Of a DNA stretch of 9,336 nt, positions 1-7,026 are shown one piece after another. The DNA lies in assembly GCA_026692825.1 (NCBI GenBank), contig JAPLOC010000115.1, positions 798-10,133 on the forward strand, given 5' to 3'. Position numbers and translations under genes: made by a program. The stretch's first letter is position 1. Every line of letters starts with the position of its first letter. The DNA comes from Planctomycetota bacterium (GTDB lineage: Bacteria > Planctomycetota > Planctomycetia > Planctomycetales > Planctomycetaceae). The notes beneath the pieces were generated by a model, which did no database searches, was not told the origin of the DNA, and worked only from the letters and a program-made list of their open reading frames with translations.

Positions 1-176
1 AGTCCAATGACGGGTGACGCTTGCCGACCTGGCCGCCGGCTGCGCCGTCGGGCGCGACGCCGCGGAGCGCCGTCGCGCCAAAAAGCGCGTCGTCGCGACA
101 TGTGGCGGACGGCGTTCCTACGACGCCGCAGTCTCGGAACCCACGATATCGGGAACCGATCGCTCCTAAAACGAAC
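1..176. other. Left-edge GC-rich non-coding stretch
   Basis: I see no supportable gene here. Plus-strand frame 1 is open from position 1 to the stop at 193-195 but encodes an arginine-dominated, low-complexity peptide. The other two plus frames close at 8-10 and 15-17, so an upstream plus-strand gene could end at either place. The stretch contains small inverted repeats. CGCGC at 74-78 pairs with GCGCG at 85-89 around an A-rich 6-nt loop. GTCGCG at 72-77 can alternatively pair with CGCGAC at 94-99. ATCGG at 148-152 pairs with CCGAT at 156-160 around a 3-nt loop. The last lies 17-29 nt downstream of the minus-strand operon's stop codon and could be a weak terminator, but no U-tract follows it on the minus strand. 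It is equally possible that these are chance pairings in GC-rich DNA. Confidence 0.5.
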
Positions 177-1844
177 TCACTTCAATAGGGTTTGAAACGA
201 AATTCCCCGACTCGCCAACACTTCCTCCGCCGCGCGGATTCCCTGGTAAAAGGCCTCTTCAAACAGCGCCACGCCGCTGTTGTCGCTGTGCGCGAAGTGG
301 ATCCCGCGGTACGGGGCGGCGCACGCCCGGCGGGCCGGTCCCCAGACGAAGCGCGGCTTGGGCTGAATCATCGCATGCCCCCAGCGCATGATGTCGATCC
401 GCTCGACCAGCGAACGCACATCGGGATGCGCCCGTTCCAGATCTGATAGCGCCAGTTCGGCACAGTCGCTCCAGCCCAGTTGTTCGAGTGTGATTCGGGC
501 GGCCCGCGCTTCGGGGGCGCAATTCGGGTAGTACCAGGTGAATACCGTCGGTCCCCGATCGACGCCCGTCTGATGCGAATTCACGACGTAACCCAATGAC
601 GGGGAATCGTAAATCACGTTGTCCCAGCAAAGCGGAAAACCCGACTCGCGGGGGCGATCGCGCAACGTCAGATTGGCGACCAACCACGAGCCATAGTGAA
701 ATTCCCGAACCAGTTCGCCCCGCGCGGCTCGGTACCCCTCAATCAAATGCGGCGCGAGAAACTGCGGGCCACAAAACACCACCTGCCGAGCTCGAATCCC
801 ACGAACCGCGCCGGCCGAATTGGCTGCCAGAATTTCCAATGGTGACGATGTGGAAGTTTCTTCCGTAGTGCCCGCGATACGAATCTCGGCGACCCCCCAA
901 CCCGAGTCGATCCTGTCCTGGGCTCCGGCCGCCAGATGCGCTACCAGCCTTCCGTTCCCTTCGGGCCACGTGAGCAATGGTTGTGCGTGTGCCCCAGGGG
1001 CACTCACCCGCGACGCGAAATAAAACAGCCCCGCCCAGGCACTGGTCTGATCGACGGTGAGTCCATAATCGTCGCGACAGGCGTAATCCACCAGCCACCG
1101 GACTCGCGATGAGGTGATGCCCCGTTCCGAGAGCCAGTCTCCCATCGTCTGCCGATCGAGTGCGACCATGTCCGCGTCGTCGCTGCCGCGATCCACCGGA
1201 ATCGCGAACGCCCTCCGCCCGGCTCCGTCGCGCCATTCTGTCCATCGATCGACTTCGGCTTGAAACAGAGCGAATTGCCGCAGATCTTCCGCCGTCAATC
1301 CCTCGGCGAACCACAGATCCTCATGCCAGGCACCGTTGAAAAAGACCCGTTCCTGCGGATCGCGACACAAGGTTTGTTCTTCAATCTGTGGATTCCCCTG
1401 GTCGTCGATTCCCGAGACAACACCCATCTCGGTCAGCAGCGTGAACAAGGCCCGATTGTCACTCTGAGGGACCGGCAGGTAGTGCGCCCCCCAAGGGAAC
1501 TTGCCGGCTCGGGAACTCCCCGACCGCGACGTCCCTCCCGGCACCGATTCCAGTTCGACCAGCCGGTAGTCGTGAAATCCCGCGCGCGAAAACCGCCACG
1601 CCGCCGACAGGCCGGCGACCCCCGCTCCCACGATCACCACTTCGCTCGATTGCCAAGTGTCCGGCTTGGCTCCCTGGAACCGGTTGTCGCGGAGCGCGTG
1701 TCCCAGCTCAATCCCCGCCCCCACCAGTTCGCCGGCTGGCGGGACGCTTGCGGAGTGCGAATCGCACCCCGCCAGGAAGGGAATTCCTAGAAAAGCGGCC
1801 AGCAGGTCGCGACGGGAGAGAGGGTGTTGCGCGGAGGATCTCAC
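177..1844 (-). CDS. Tat-exported FAD-dependent oxidoreductase lipoprotein
   Basis: This 555-residue protein is a predicted flavin amine-oxidase-like oxidoreductase anchored outside the cytoplasmic membrane. The N-terminus has a twin-arginine motif (SRRDLL, residues 10-15), a short hydrophobic stretch and a lipobox ending in Cys27 (LAGC, 24-27). This points to Tat export of a folded, cofactor-loaded enzyme followed by lipidation. The FAD-binding Rossmann motif is clear: G73-x-G75-x-x-G78, with acidic E97 ending the second strand and a following GG motif near 102-103. The C-terminal stretch around residues 520-545 (GIHFAHSDNSGVALFEEAF) resembles the closing FAD-contact segment of this superfamily. 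The start is GTG at 1842-1844 and overlaps the TGA of the upstream ThuA gene (GTGA, 4 nt). A GGAAG sequence (plus-strand 1849-1853) lies 4 nt upstream of it, and the Tat motif sits at a normal distance from this start. Tat export of flavoenzymes is established; the substrate (amine, sugar or other) is unknown. Members of this superfamily also include desaturase-like enzymes, so amine oxidation should not be assumed. Confidence 0.88.
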   Translation of the reverse strand: MRSSAQHPLSRRDLLAAFLGIPFLAGCDSHSASVPPAGELVGAGIELGHALRDNRFQGAKPDTWQSSEVVIVGAGVAGLSAAWRFSRAGFHDYRLVELESVPGGTSRSGSSRAGKFPWGAHYLPVPQSDNRALFTLLTEMGVVSGIDDQGNPQIEEQTLCRDPQERVFFNGAWHEDLWFAEGLTAEDLRQFALFQAEVDRWTEWRDGAGRRAFAIPVDRGSDDADMVALDRQTMGDWLSERGITSSRVRWLVDYACRDDYGLTVDQTSAWAGLFYFASRVSAPGAHAQPLLTWPEGNGRLVAHLAAGAQDRIDSGWGVAEIRIAGTTEETSTSSPLEILAANSAGAVRGIRARQVVFCGPQFLAPHLIEGYRAARGELVREFHYGSWLVANLTLRDRPRESGFPLCWDNVIYDSPSLGYVVNSHQTGVDRGPTVFTWYYPNCAPEARAARITLEQLGWSDCAELALSDLERAHPDVRSLVERIDIMRWGHAMIQPKPRFVWGPARRACAAPYRGIHFAHSDNSGVALFEEAFYQGIRAAEEVLASRGISFQTLLK

Positions 1845-2758
1845 TTCGCTTCCGGAATCAAGCGGACCTCATGGGTCGGCGGGAAGTCGGCGGTCAGCGG
1901 AATCGTCACCTTGCCTGTCGCGACCCATTCGCAACCCCGGTTCATCACACTGATGAAACCCCGGCAACGAATCGCCCGAGTGTCGTTCCCACCCACGTGT
2001 CCCATCACGGTCGTGAAGACTTTGCCTTTGCCGAACGGAATCCACCAGATCATCGGCTCGTGCGCGCCGGTGCCGCTGCGGTCGTTCGCCGAATAGGCCG
2101 TCGCGAGGACGTTCATCTCCTCGGCGGGACCACGCTGACCGTGATACAACTCGTCGGCACCGTGCATCCAACGCAGCGGCATCCCCTGGGTGACGGGGTG
2201 TTCCGAGTCGCGAATGTCGATGGGGTACTCATGTTGCGGGCCATGACCCGCCCCAGGGCCCTTGCCAGGTTCGGTCTTCATCGGAAGCCCCCGGGCGTCG
2301 ATCGTCAGGCGGGGACCGTAGTTGGCGTCGCGCCAGCCGAGGCCGATCATCCGATTCCATTCCGGCCATTCGGGAAACGCATTGTTGGCGGCGTGAATGA
2401 TCACCAGGCCGCCTCCATTTCCCACCCACTTCACCAGGGCGACGCGAACCTCTTCGGGCCAAAGCTCTCCATTGTAATTGCTCAACACGACTTCGTACTT
2501 GCTGAAGTCGGGCCGAAACGCGTCCCAATCCTTCTTCGGCGCGCCGTTCGGCGGCGTCGTCACCACGTCAATCGTGAACCGACCGGTCTTTTCCAGTTCG
2601 GCCCGCATAACGGGAGTCATCGCCTTCCAGTTGTGATTGTTCTGACCATCGACGATCAACAGCTTGAGTTTGTCTTCGGCCCGGGCGAGATCGCCGCTCA
2701 GAACGATCAGGAACGCCGTCAGGCACCAGGCGAGTTTTCGGAGAACGAGAGGGAACAT
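1841..2758 (-). CDS. Secreted ThuA-domain protein
   Basis: This 305-residue protein has a Sec-type signal peptide: Arg7/Lys8, a hydrophobic core at about 9-22 and probable cleavage after Ala27 (ARA|ED). A single ThuA domain (PF06283-like) fills the rest. ThuA domains have a class I glutamine-amidotransferase-like fold and are linked to trehalose and related sugar-derivative use in rhizobia; planctomycetes carry many secreted copies. Visible family hallmarks are LLIVDGQNNHNW (33-44), the SNYNGE segment (93-98), GGGLVIIHAANN (115-126), a HPVTQGMP segment, a DELYH segment, and a PFGKGKVF...GH segment followed by the terminal GCEWVATGKV. No nucleophilic cysteine elbow of true amidotransferases is apparent. 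The ATG at 2756-2758 is chosen because it gives a complete signal peptide. An AGGA (plus-strand 2769-2772) lies 10 nt upstream, a rather long spacing. The gene is first in an operon with the overlapping Tat flavoenzyme, so a shared extracytoplasmic pathway is likely. The exact substrate cannot be inferred. Confidence 0.9.
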   Translation of the reverse strand: MFPLVLRKLAWCLTAFLIVLSGDLARAEDKLKLLIVDGQNNHNWKAMTPVMRAELEKTGRFTIDVVTTPPNGAPKKDWDAFRPDFSKYEVVLSNYNGELWPEEVRVALVKWVGNGGGLVIIHAANNAFPEWPEWNRMIGLGWRDANYGPRLTIDARGLPMKTEPGKGPGAGHGPQHEYPIDIRDSEHPVTQGMPLRWMHGADELYHGQRGPAEEMNVLATAYSANDRSGTGAHEPMIWWIPFGKGKVFTTVMGHVGGNDTRAIRCRGFISVMNRGCEWVATGKVTIPLTADFPPTHEVRLIPEAK

Positions 2759-2997
2759 CAGCGTCGGTTCCTATGCGAATTGCGAAACGGAGTCGCGCGA
2801 TCTCGTCCGTCGGGGATCGATTCCCGCGCGGCCCACATCTTAGACAGGATGAACCGAATCGGGGAGTCCCGCGTCTTGGTTTCGGAACCGGTTCGATCCG
2901 CGTAAGATCAGACCGCTGGAAACACGACGCCCTACAGATACAACACAGTGAGACACGACACAGTGAATCACAACACTGCGCCCGGGAATGACGGTTG
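2759..2997. promoter_or_regulatory. Divergent intergenic region between the ThuA operon and hrpA
   Basis: This 239-bp gap separates two divergently transcribed units and must contain, or lie next to, promoters for both. I could not pick out a convincing -35/-10 pair for either direction; TACAGAT at 2933-2939 is only a poor -10 candidate for hrpA. The hrpA-proximal end has a short direct repeat, listed separately. A 72-codon plus-strand frame (2773-2991) crosses the gap but is arginine- and serine-rich with no recognisable domain, and I do not call it a gene. The intergenic position is certain; the promoter function is inferred from gene orientation alone. Confidence 0.5.
2943..2978. repeat. 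15-bp-period direct repeat upstream of hrpA
   Basis: The 9-mer ACACAGTGA occurs at 2943-2951 and again at 2958-2966, exactly 15 bp apart. Over the whole 15-bp unit the two copies match at 12 positions. A third, partial copy (ACACTG) begins in register at 2973. CAGTG at 2961-2965 and CACTG at 2974-2978 also form an inverted repeat with an 8-nt spacer. The array ends about 20 nt before the hrpA start codon, so it lies in the leader or promoter-proximal region. It could be an operator, an mRNA leader element or a short replication-slippage product. The repeat itself is directly visible; any function is unproven. Confidence 0.6.
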
Positions 2998-5900
2998 ATG
3001 AGTTCGTTGACGGATTTGGAGGGGCAGATTGGGCAGGCGTTGCGGCCGGACCGACACCGGTTCCGTTCCCGGCTGCGCGCCATTCGCGACGCCAGTCGGT
3101 CGGGAAAGCCGTTTGACCGGAATCTCGCCAAACTGACCGAAGAAATCGCCCAATCGGTCGCGCTCCGTGAGGCACGCAAAGCCGCACTCCCGACGGTTTC
3201 GTTCGATGACACGCTACCCGTGAGCGCGCGACGCGAAGAAATCGCCCAGGCAATTCGAGACAACCAGGTCGTGGTCGTGTGCGGCGAGACCGGGTCGGGA
3301 AAGTCGACGCAGTTGCCCAAAATCTGTCTCGAAGTGGGGCGCGGCATCGACGGTCTCATCGGGCATACACAACCCCGCCGCATCGCGGCGCGATCGATCG
3401 CGGCCCGCGTGGCCGATGAACTCAAGTCTCCCATCGGAGGCGCGGTGGGATTCAAAATCCGGTTCACCGATGAAACGGGACCGAAGACCTTCATCAAACT
3501 GATGACCGATGGAATTCTGCTCGCCGAATCGCAACGCGACAAATTCCTCACCCAATACGACACCATCATCATCGACGAGGCGCACGAGCGCTCGTTGAAC
3601 ATCGATTTTCTGATGGGTTACCTCAAACGGCTGCTTCCCAAGCGGCCCGACCTAAAGGTGATTCTCACGTCGGCGACAATCGACGCCGAGCGCTTCGCGG
3701 AACATTTCGCGACAACGCAGGGGCCGGCACCAATCGTGATGGTTTCGGGGCGAACGTATCCGGTCGAAGTGCGGTATCGTCCCGTGGTGGCGGAAGACGA
3801 AGGAGTGGTTGATGAGGAACCCGACTGGGATCGGGCGATTCTCTCGGCTTTGCACGAAGTCGCTGAAATCGATGATGGCGACGTGCTGGTGTTTCTGCCG
3901 ACCGAGCGGGACATTCACGATATGTCCAAACTGTTGCGCGGCGTGCAGTTTGCCGGCGACCGCGCGGGAAAAAAGACCGAAGTCCTGCCTCTTTACGCCC
4001 GATTGCCGACCTCGGAACAGAATCGCGTCTTCGCCCGGCATCCGCATCGTCGCATCGTCCTTGCGACGAACGTCGCCGAGTCGTCGTTGACGGTCCCGGG
4101 AATTCGTTATGTGATCGACCCGGGGACGGCCCGCATCAGCCGGTATTCGGCCCGCTCAAAAATGCTGCGGCTGCCGATCGAACCAATTTCCCAAGCCTCG
4201 GCCGACCAGCGCAAAGGGCGTTGTGGTCGCGTCGGGCCGGGTGTCTGCCTGCGTCTGTACAGCCCGCAGGACTTCGCGACGCGCGAGAAGTTCACCGCTC
4301 CTGAGGTGCAGCGAACCAGCCTGGCGAGTGTCATTCTGCAGCTCAAGTCGCTGGATTTCGGCGAGATCGAGGAATTCCCGTTTCTCGACCCTCCCAAGAC
4401 CGAAGCGATCCGCGACGGATACAAGACACTGTTTGAGCTGGGGGCGCTCGACGAGGAACAGAACCTGACGCCCCTCGGTCGACGGATCGCGCGGATACCA
4501 CTTGATCCCCGGGTGGCACGCATTGTCCTCGCTGGTGAGGAAGAGACATGCCTGTCGGAAGTGTTGATCATCGCGGCCGTTCTGGAGTTGCAAGATCCCC
4601 GGGAACGCCCGGTCGACAAGCAGCAGGCTGCCGACGAGTGTCATTCGCGATTTCTGGATGAAGAGTCGGACTTTCTCAGCTATCTCAAACTGTGGGATTT
4701 TTTTGACGAACTGAAACACAAGTTGTCGCGGAGTGCGCTCCGCAAGGCGTGTCACCAGAATTTTCTGTCGTACAACCGGGTGCAGGAATGGCTCGATGTG
4801 CATCGCCAGTTGCTCGACATGGTTTCGGAACTCGGGCTCAAGCCGCGTCCGCGGAAGAACGACGGCCAGGCGATCCACCGGGCGCTGCTCACCGGATTGC
4901 TGTCGAACGTGGCCATGAAGGGGGAGGGTTCGGAATACACGGTAGGAGGCGGCGGCAAGGTCTTTCTGTGGCCAGGGTCCGGGCTGCTGCAACACAAGCC
5001 GAAATGGGTTGTCGCCGGCGAACAGATCGAAACCAGCAAGCGCTACCTGCGGACGATCGGAAAAATTGACCCCGGCTGGATCGAGCGGCTCGCGTCGCAT
5101 CTGGTGAAGCGGTCGTACAGCGACCCGGCGTGGGATCCCGAGCGAGCGTGTGTTCGCGCGTTTGAAAAAGTCTCCCTCTCGGGGTTGCCAATCGTCGCCC
5201 GACGCTCGGTCAACTACGGGCCGATTGAATCGGTGTTGTCGCGGGAGCTGTTCATTCGACATGCGCTGGTTCAGGGAGAATTCCAGACTCCGGGTAAATT
5301 CCGCGAACGAAATCAGCAACTGATCGACGAATTGACCGCACTCGAGAAGAAGGCCCGCCAGCCGGGGCTGTTGAAAGACGACGAGGCCCGCTACGAGTTT
5401 TTTGACAAACGAATCCCGTCGCACGTGTTCGACGGGGCACGGTTCGAAAAATGGCGGAAGATGGTCGAGTGGGAGCAGCCCGACATCCTGGTGATGCAGC
5501 GGTCCGACCTGCTCGTGGATGAGGCACCGGAAATTCAGCCTGCCGACTTTCCCGACGCGGTCTCCGTCCAGCACATGCAGTTGCCGCTGGAGTATCGCTT
5601 TCATCCGGGCGAAAGCGATGATGGCATCACGTTGACTGTGCCGATGCAGGGCTTGAACCAGCTCGATCCACGTCGACTGGGTTGGCTGGTGCCGGGACTG
5701 TTGTCTGAAAAACTGATCGCGATGATCAAATCGCTCCCCAAGCCTGTCCGCCGACTGCTGATCCCCGCGAATGAAACCGCGCAACGGGTTTTGAAAGAGC
5801 TGAAGTTTGGCGTTGGTGACTTCGCGAGCGAAGTGGCGGCGATTCTGAGTCGACTGTCGCGTGAACAGATCACCCCCGACCTGTTCAACACGGCTCAGTT

Positions 5901-6936
5901 GCCGACGCATTTGCAGCTCAACATCCGCGTGGTGGACAGCGCTGGTGAGCAACTCGCGGCGGGTCGGGATCTGGCGGCGCTGCGCGAGTCTTTGGGAGCC
6001 GAGGCATCGCGGAGTTTCACGCAGATGTCGGCGGATGATCCCCGTTGGAAGAAAGAAGGGGTGACGAAATGGGATTTTGGAGATTTGCCGTTGGAGGTGG
6101 CACTGACGCGTGGCGGGCTGGAACTGAAGGGATATCCCGCCCTCGTCGACACGGGTGAGGCGGTGGCGGTTAGGCTGATGGACTCGGCGGTACGGGCGAC
6201 AACGGAGTCGCGGTCTGGGTTGCGGCGACTGTTCGTCCTGAGTCACGCGAAGGAACTGAAGACACAAGTCAACAACCTCCCGGGGATTGAAGACCGCCGA
6301 ACGCTGGGAGCGACTTTGGAATGGGAACGGACGCTGAAAGCGCAATTGGTCGAGCTGGTCGCGGACCGGGCGCTGTACCGCAATGAGGCCCAGAAGCCCG
6401 TGGCGCGACCGGTGAACGCCGCCGAGTGGACGGGGTTGGCGCGTGAGGGGGGCGCGAGAATCGGGCTGGCGGTTCAGGACATCACCGAACTGGTGGGGCC
6501 GCTGCTGAAGTGTCAGCAGGAGGCCAAGTACGCGCTGGACCGCGTGGGGGTCGCTCCACCACTGCAAAACGCGCTGCGTGACCCGACGTTGCAGTTCAAG
6601 GAGTTGACGAAGCCGGGCTATTTGACCACGACTCCCTGGCAATGGCTGCAGCAGTTCCCGAGATATTTCCGGGCGATCCGGGTGCGGCTGGAAAAGCTGA
6701 CGCAGGGGGGACTGGCCCGCGATCAGAAGGCGTGTGAGCGATTGGCTCCGTTTCTGCGAGCGTACGCGCAACGGGCCGAGCAGCACCAGACGCGTGGTAT
6801 CCAGGATCCGCAACTGCAATTGTTCCGCTGGCTGATCGAGGAGTTTCGGGTTTCGGTATTCGCGCAGGAGTTGAAGACTTTTGTCGCGGTCTCCGAGAAA
6901 CGCCTGGAAGAACAGTGGGCCAAGGTGAGTTTGTAG
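2998..6936 (+). CDS. hrpA: DEAH-box ATP-dependent RNA helicase HrpA
   Basis: This 1312-residue protein matches the E. coli-type HrpA in length (about 1300) and, from memory, is collinear with it end to end. Helicase motifs in order are Walker A GETGSGKST (96-104), the TQPRR motif Ia, DEAH (193-196), SAT (225-227), ATNVAESS (356-363, motif V) and QRKGRCGRVG (404-413, motif VI). Helicase-associated and OB-fold regions follow, including the DPRERPVDKQQA and LLTGLLSNVAMKG segments. The HrpA-specific C-terminal DUF3418 region then runs from about residue 700 to the end and includes IKSLPKPVRR. HrpA is a cytoplasmic 3'-5' RNA helicase, reported in E. coli to act in mRNA processing and to rescue collided ribosomes. 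The ATG at 2998 is preferred. A TTG directly before it (2995) is in frame and would add one residue. Only a weak GGGAA lies 9 nt upstream. Every motif residue I checked is present, and there is no frameshift. The gene diverges from the ThuA operon and is followed at once by a hairpin. Confidence 0.97.
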   Translation: MSSLTDLEGQIGQALRPDRHRFRSRLRAIRDASRSGKPFDRNLAKLTEEIAQSVALREARKAALPTVSFDDTLPVSARREEIAQAIRDNQVVVVCGETGSGKSTQLPKICLEVGRGIDGLIGHTQPRRIAARSIAARVADELKSPIGGAVGFKIRFTDETGPKTFIKLMTDGILLAESQRDKFLTQYDTIIIDEAHERSLNIDFLMGYLKRLLPKRPDLKVILTSATIDAERFAEHFATTQGPAPIVMVSGRTYPVEVRYRPVVAEDEGVVDEEPDWDRAILSALHEVAEIDDGDVLVFLPTERDIHDMSKLLRGVQFAGDRAGKKTEVLPLYARLPTSEQNRVFARHPHRRIVLATNVAESSLTVPGIRYVIDPGTARISRYSARSKMLRLPIEPISQASADQRKGRCGRVGPGVCLRLYSPQDFATREKFTAPEVQRTSLASVILQLKSLDFGEIEEFPFLDPPKTEAIRDGYKTLFELGALDEEQNLTPLGRRIARIPLDPRVARIVLAGEEETCLSEVLIIAAVLELQDPRERPVDKQQAADECHSRFLDEESDFLSYLKLWDFFDELKHKLSRSALRKACHQNFLSYNRVQEWLDVHRQLLDMVSELGLKPRPRKNDGQAIHRALLTGLLSNVAMKGEGSEYTVGGGGKVFLWPGSGLLQHKPKWVVAGEQIETSKRYLRTIGKIDPGWIERLASHLVKRSYSDPAWDPERACVRAFEKVSLSGLPIVARRSVNYGPIESVLSRELFIRHALVQGEFQTPGKFRERNQQLIDELTALEKKARQPGLLKDDEARYEFFDKRIPSHVFDGARFEKWRKMVEWEQPDILVMQRSDLLVDEAPEIQPADFPDAVSVQHMQLPLEYRFHPGESDDGITLTVPMQGLNQLDPRRLGWLVPGLLSEKLIAMIKSLPKPVRRLLIPANETAQRVLKELKFGVGDFASEVAAILSRLSREQITPDLFNTAQLPTHLQLNIRVVDSAGEQLAAGRDLAALRESLGAEASRSFTQMSADDPRWKKEGVTKWDFGDLPLEVALTRGGLELKGYPALVDTGEAVAVRLMDSAVRATTESRSGLRRLFVLSHAKELKTQVNNLPGIEDRRTLGATLEWERTLKAQLVELVADRALYRNEAQKPVARPVNAAEWTGLAREGGARIGLAVQDITELVGPLLKCQQEAKYALDRVGVAPPLQNALRDPTLQFKELTKPGYLTTTPWQWLQQFPRYFRAIRVRLEKLTQGGLARDQKACERLAPFLRAYAQRAEQHQTRGIQDPQLQLFRWLIEEFRVSVFAQELKTFVAVSEKRLEEQWAKVSL

Positions 6937-6974
6937 GGTTGCCCGGTGGCGGCTTGATATTCACCCGGCAATCC
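6936..6974 (+). terminator. Long imperfect stem-loop directly after hrpA
   Basis: The arms at 6936-6948 and 6962-6974 form a 13-position stem with 12 pairs, including one G-U wobble, and a single C-C mismatch (6944/6966). The loop is 13 nt (6949-6961). The 5' arm begins on the last base of the hrpA TAG stop codon. No U-tract follows, so it is not a canonical intrinsic terminator. It could still end or attenuate transcription into the MFS gene, or protect the hrpA 3' end from exonucleases. The pairing is read directly from the sequence; the terminator role is inference. Confidence 0.5.
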
Positions 6975-7012
6975 AGTGTACTACGGGACCAACCCCGCAT
7001 TCCCTCCCGACC

Positions 7013-7020
7013 GAGAAAGA
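7013..7020 (+). promoter_or_regulatory. Probable ribosome binding site deciding the MFS start
   Basis: A purine-only GAGAAAGA lies 6 nt before the ATG at 7027. It is only a partial match to the anti-Shine-Dalgarno complement. The alternative GTG at 6976 has no purine-rich stretch before it and begins 2 nt after the hairpin's 3' arm. This contrast is the reason for choosing the shorter 474-residue product. Confidence 0.45.
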
Positions 7021-7026
7021 CTCTCC

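Noticed and set aside
7..195. 62-codon plus-strand frame at the left edge, and a 51-codon GTG frame at 14-169
   Set aside because: The first is almost a run of arginines. The second has a more normal composition but no ribosome binding site or recognisable similarity.
1748..2905. 385-codon plus-strand frame across the ThuA gene and the divergent intergenic region
   Set aside because: It is antisense to a well-supported ThuA gene, its composition is Arg/His/Pro-rich, and no family signature is visible.
2773..2991. 72-codon plus-strand frame ending just before hrpA, possibly a leader peptide
   Set aside because: There is no Shine-Dalgarno sequence, composition is basic and low-complexity, and its end includes the direct repeat. 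Nothing beyond openness supports it.
2568..3602. 344-codon minus-strand frame covering the hrpA 5' end and the intergenic region
   Set aside because: It overlaps both conserved hrpA helicase motifs and the ThuA N-terminus; the peptide is Arg/Ser/Cys-rich and unrecognisable.
4156..6819. 887-codon open frame on the minus strand opposite hrpA
   Set aside because: It lies entirely antisense to a clear hrpA. The predicted peptide is rich in Arg, Gln, His and Leu, with no domain. Long antisense frames are expected from codon bias in GC-rich genes.
6976..7026. Upstream GTG start adding 17 residues to the MFS transporter
   Set aside because: It has no ribosome binding site, sits 2 nt after a stable hairpin, and the extra residues are not typical of the family.
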